From Bacteroidales bacterium (GTDB taxonomy: Bacteria > Bacteroidota > Bacteroidia > Bacteroidales > UBA932), in NCBI GenBank assembly GCA_017548805.1, contig JAFYZE010000189.1, positions 1 to 6,488 of the forward strand: a stretch of DNA of 6,488 bases. The letters run 5' to 3'. Under the pieces are notes generated by a model, which did no database searches, had not been told where the DNA came from, and saw nothing but the letters and a program-made list of their open reading frames with translations. Shown here piece by piece: positions 3,621 to 6,488 of the stretch. Each line of letters opens with the position of its first letter. The first letter of the stretch is position 1. The position numbers were made by a program, and so were the translations under genes.

Positions 3621-6488
3621 TTAGAAGTTAATCTTGATTCCGCCTACGAAGGTTCTCGGGCGCGGATAGACTGTACCGTCGATACCGCCGTAGATTTCAG
3701 GATCGATTCCCGTGTACCTGGTAATGGTGCAGATGTTCTGCACGGTACCGAAGACGTTGAGGGAGAACGGCCTGTCGGAAGCGACATTGAAGAGTTTCGG
3801 GAAGGTGTAGCCCAAGGTGAAGTTGTCCAGCTTGAGGAACGATCCATTCTGCAGATAGTAGTCTGAGAGGTACTGGGCCTGAGTGAACATCGACTGGGGA
3901 GCCGAAGATACGCGGTTGCTGACGAACTGGTTGGTCCAGAGGTCGGCGAGCATCTCAGTATCGGAAGCGACGTTGTTGTACACCCAGTTGCCGATGCTTG
4001 CATGTCCTGAGAGGGCAGCAGTGAAGTTCTTGTACGAGAAACTGGTGTTGAAACCGAAGGTGACGTCGGCGTCGGCATGGTGGCCGAGGTACTTGTCGTC
4101 AGCGTTGATCTGGCCGTCGTTGTTGCGGTCTACATAGACACCGCTGATCGGCCTTCCTTCGGTATCGTATACCTGCTGGTACAGGTTGAAGGTGCGGATC
4201 GGATAACCGACCTGGAACATCTGGACATTGTTGCCGGTACCGCCGGAGATTCCTCCGGTCTCGACACCGGTGGCATCGTCGTCAGAGACGGTCAGCTTGG
4301 TGATCTCATTGTGGTTGTAAGCAACGTTGAAGCCAGCGGTCCAGCTGGCGTCGCGGGTCTCAACGAGGATGGCGTTGAGATCGAGCTCGGCTCCGTAGTT
4401 GGTCATCGCACCGATATTGGTGTTCAGGTAGTTGGTAAGGTTGGACAAGGCCGGAACGGGGATGTAGTTCAGGATGTCGCGGGTGTCGCGCTTATAGACA
4501 TCGACACTGGCGGTGAGCCTGTCGTTCCAGAAGCCGAAGTCGATACCGGCATTGTAAGTCGTCGTGGTCTCCCAACGGAGGTCGGCGGAATAGCCGAGGG
4601 CGGCGATAGGATTGGTGTAGCCGCTGGCGTCGGTGAAGTAGTACGAACCCTGCTGGGTGGTCAGGAACTGGGCGAAGGTGTCATAGTAGCCACCGACGGC
4701 CTGCTGTCCGGTCTCACCCCAGGAGAGACGGAGCTTGAGGGTGGAGAGCTTGCCGGGATCGGCCATGAAGTCCTCCTTGAGGATGTTCCATCCAAAAGCC
4801 ACGGACGGGAAGAAGCCCCACTTGTGGTTCTGGAAACGGGAAGTACCGTCAGCACGCATCGTAGCGGTAATGAGGTACTTGTCGGCGAAGCTGTAGTTGG
4901 CGCGGCCGAAGAAGGAGATGAGATAGAGCTCGCCCTTGCCGACCGAGGAGCCGAGGCTCGCGTTGTCGGACATGCGGTACGACTTGCTGCTGTTCTCATT
5001 GTAGAAGTGCTGCCAGGAATAACCTGCCATCAGATCCACGTTGTGAAGGCCGAAATCCTTGTTGAAGTCACCGTAGAACTCGAGGGTGGTGTCCTTGCGG
5101 GTGTAGTCGTAGTCAGTGTGCGAACCGCCGCCGGACTGGTTGGTGTTGTGATAGGAAGCCTCGGAACCCTTTGCAAGCTCGGTGATACCGGCGGACTGTG
5201 CCCAGTCAATACCGAGGTTGAGGTTGAAGCGGAGAGCCTCGAAACCATGGACCTTGTAGTCGAACTGAGCGTTGCCGATGAAGCGCTTGGCGTCGGCAGT
5301 GTCGTTCTTGGCGTTGAGCAGGCCGACAGGGTTCATGGTAGCCATCGTATTGATGTTACCGGAAGCGTCGTACCAGGTGGTATAGCCGTTGAGCGAATAG
5401 CCGGGCACGTCACAGTACACGGGCTTGGTAGGATCATAATGGTTGGCGGCGCCGATGGCGTCCTGGTTGGCATACCAGTTCTGGGTGTAGGTGCCCTTGC
5501 CGTTGAGATTGACAGTCAGGTGATTGTCAAGGAAAGTAGGAGAAAGGTTCACGGAAGCCGTGTAACGGTTCATCTTCGAGCCGATGAGCGTACCCTCCTG
5601 GGAGGTGACGCCTCCGGAGACGCGGTAAGGCAGGAAGCCGGCGCGGCCGTTCAGGCTGATGTTGCCGTCATAGGTCGGGGCGACCTGGTAGATCTCCCGC
5701 TGCCAGTCGGTGTTGTAGAGCTTGCCGTCCACGCCGAGGTGCTGCTCGGCGGCGGAGTCGACTCCGTAGAAATCACGGATGAGGGAAACGATGCCGTCAG
5801 CATCCAGCAGGCTGTTGTACTTCGCAATCGTATTGGCGGAAGCCGTGAAGTCGATGGCGACCTTCGGGAAGGCCGTACCGGTCTTGGCGCCCTTCTTGGT
5901 GGTGATCACGATAACGCCGTTGGAAGCACGGGATCCGTAGATGGCGGTAGCCGAAGCGTCCTTGAGGACGGTGAAGCTCTCGATGTCCTCGGGGTTGATG
6001 GAGGACAGAGGGTCGGACATACCTGAAATACCGTCATTGGAGACCGGCAGACCGTCGATGACGATGAGCGGGTCATTGGAAGCGTTCAGGGACGAACCGC
6101 CGCGGATACGGATGGTGGCGCCGGAGCCCGGCATACCGGAACCAGCGGTGACCACGACACCGGCGGACTTGCCGCGGAGGAGGTCGGCCGGGGTGGTGAT
6201 GACACCCTTGTTGATCTCATCGGCCTTGACGGTCGAAACCGAACCGGTGAGGTCGCTCTTCTTGACGGTACCGTAGCCGATGACCACGACCTCGTCGAGG
6301 AACTCGCTGTCCTCCTCGAGGGTGACGGTGGCCGGCACTTCGGATGCCTTGAAGGTAAGGGTCGTGTAACCGATGCAGCTGATCTCGACGATAGCATCGG
6401 CATTCGCGACGTTCAGGACGAAGTCTCCGTCGATGCCCGTCACGGTGCCGTTAGAGGTACCCTGCTCGATGACTGTCGCACCGATGAC
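3621..6488 (-). CDS. susC: SusC/RagA-family TonB-linked outer-membrane transporter, 5'-partial
   Basis: Outer-membrane TonB-dependent transporter that imports oligosaccharides with its SusD partner. The frame is open through the window edge; 955 residues and a TAA stop are visible (numbered from the edge). Missing are the signal peptide and the start of the N-terminal carboxypeptidase-regulatory-like domain, whose remainder spans about 1-60 (GTSNGTVTGIDGDF, then CIGYTT). A TonB-box-like LDEVVVIGYG is at 64-73. The plug (about 80-200) carries IRIRGGSSLN, PLIVIDGLPV and the SusC/RagA signature at 170-200 (VLKDASATAIYGSRASNG). The rest is a beta-barrel rich in alternating aromatic residues, ending GGIKINF with the terminal Phe typical of outer-membrane barrels. 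An Asp-rich loop DRNNDGQINADD is at 787-798. The likely full length of about 1,000 residues is normal for the family. The stop lies 14 bases before the susD-like start, indicating cotranscription. Family assignment is very secure; the substrate is inferred from the neighbours. Confidence 0.97.
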   Translation of the reverse strand, partial: VIGATVIEQGTSNGTVTGIDGDFVLNVANADAIVEISCIGYTTLTFKASEVPATVTLEEDSEFLDEVVVIGYGTVKKSDLTGSVSTVKADEINKGVITTPADLLRGKSAGVVVTAGSGMPGSGATIRIRGGSSLNASNDPLIVIDGLPVSNDGISGMSDPLSSINPEDIESFTVLKDASATAIYGSRASNGVIVITTKKGAKTGTAFPKVAIDFTASANTIAKYNSLLDADGIVSLIRDFYGVDSAAEQHLGVDGKLYNTDWQREIYQVAPTYDGNISLNGRAGFLPYRVSGGVTSQEGTLIGSKMNRYTASVNLSPTFLDNHLTVNLNGKGTYTQNWYANQDAIGAANHYDPTKPVYCDVPGYSLNGYTTWYDASGNINTMATMNPVGLLNAKNDTADAKRFIGNAQFDYKVHGFEALRFNLNLGIDWAQSAGITELAKGSEASYHNTNQSGGGSHTDYDYTRKDTTLEFYGDFNKDFGLHNVDLMAGYSWQHFYNENSSKSYRMSDNASLGSSVGKGELYLISFFGRANYSFADKYLITATMRADGTSRFQNHKWGFFPSVAFGWNILKEDFMADPGKLSTLKLRLSWGETGQQAVGGYYDTFAQFLTTQQGSYYFTDASGYTNPIAALGYSADLRWETTTTYNAGIDFGFWNDRLTASVDVYKRDTRDILNYIPVPALSNLTNYLNTNIGAMTNYGAELDLNAILVETRDASWTAGFNVAYNHNEITKLTVSDDDATGVETGGISGGTGNNVQMFQVGYPIRTFNLYQQVYDTEGRPISGVYVDRNNDGQINADDKYLGHHADADVTFGFNTSFSYKNFTAALSGHASIGNWVYNNVASDTEMLADLWTNQFVSNRVSSAPQSMFTQAQYLSDYYLQNGSFLKLDNFTLGYTFPKLFNVASDRPFSLNVFGTVQNICTITRYTGIDPEIYGGIDGTVYPRPRTFVGGIKINF
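5889..5981 (-). other. SusC/RagA signature segment at the end of the plug domain
   Basis: Residues 170-200 of the visible SusC protein carry ESFTVLKDASATAIYG followed by SRASNGVIVITTKKG. This conserved segment distinguishes SusC/RagA transporters from other TonB-dependent receptors and sits at the plug-to-barrel boundary. It is the strongest single piece of evidence for the family assignment. Confidence 0.95.

Noticed and set aside
4077..6026. A 649-codon open frame on the plus strand opposite the susC-like gene
   Set aside because: It is codon-aligned with susC on the opposite strand, where a stop can only arise from TTA, CTA or TCA sense codons, which this C/G-ending gene uses rarely. The product is a repetitive Val/Gly/Glu-rich sequence with no recognisable domain, while the minus-strand frame is an unmistakable SusC.
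6441..6443. GTG as the start codon of the susC-like gene
   Set aside because: The frame continues upstream to the edge with VIGATVIEQGTSNGT, which is the normal interior of the carboxypeptidase-regulatory-like domain. The true start with a signal peptide must lie outside the window.

Overview
The window is a compact, GC-rich stretch in which every gene is on the minus strand. It holds three consecutive genes of a Bacteroidota polysaccharide utilisation locus (PUL), in transcription order: a SusC-like TonB-dependent outer-membrane transporter (5' end outside the window), a complete SusD-like glycan-binding lipoprotein, and a SusE/SusF-type surface lipoprotein (3' end outside the window). The SusC/SusD pair exists essentially only in Bacteroidota, so the phylum is well supported. 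C/G-rich third codon positions would suit a GC-rich Bacteroidales lineage (for example Rikenellaceae-like, Muribaculaceae-like or uncultured gut/rumen groups), but this is a guess and the genus cannot be read from the sequence.

Layout from right to left: 6488-3621 susC-like; a 14-base gap; 3606-2056 susD-like; a 12-base gap; 2043-1 SusE/SusF-like. No gap is large enough for a promoter and no terminator is visible, so the three genes look like one operon. The promoter and any regulator or glycoside hydrolase genes must lie outside the window.

How they work together (family knowledge): SusD lies as a lid over the SusC barrel and captures oligosaccharides, SusC imports them with TonB energy, and SusE/SusF-type lipoproteins hold polysaccharide at the cell surface through carbohydrate-binding modules. 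The SusE/F-type third gene and a SusD resembling the starch type suggest an alpha-glucan (starch, glycogen or maltooligosaccharide) target. The substrate is inferred; no enzyme is present to confirm it.

The most unusual part is the third gene. It encodes at least 681 residues with an N-terminal SusE-like domain and five tandem binding-module-like repeats. The last four residues may open a sixth. B. thetaiotaomicron SusE has two such modules and SusF three. Here a 2 + 3 arrangement is split by a Pro/Glu-rich linker, as if SusE and SusF had been joined in one chain. Apart from this architecture the window is a conventional PUL core, and I see no wholly new system, RNA gene, CRISPR array or mobile element.
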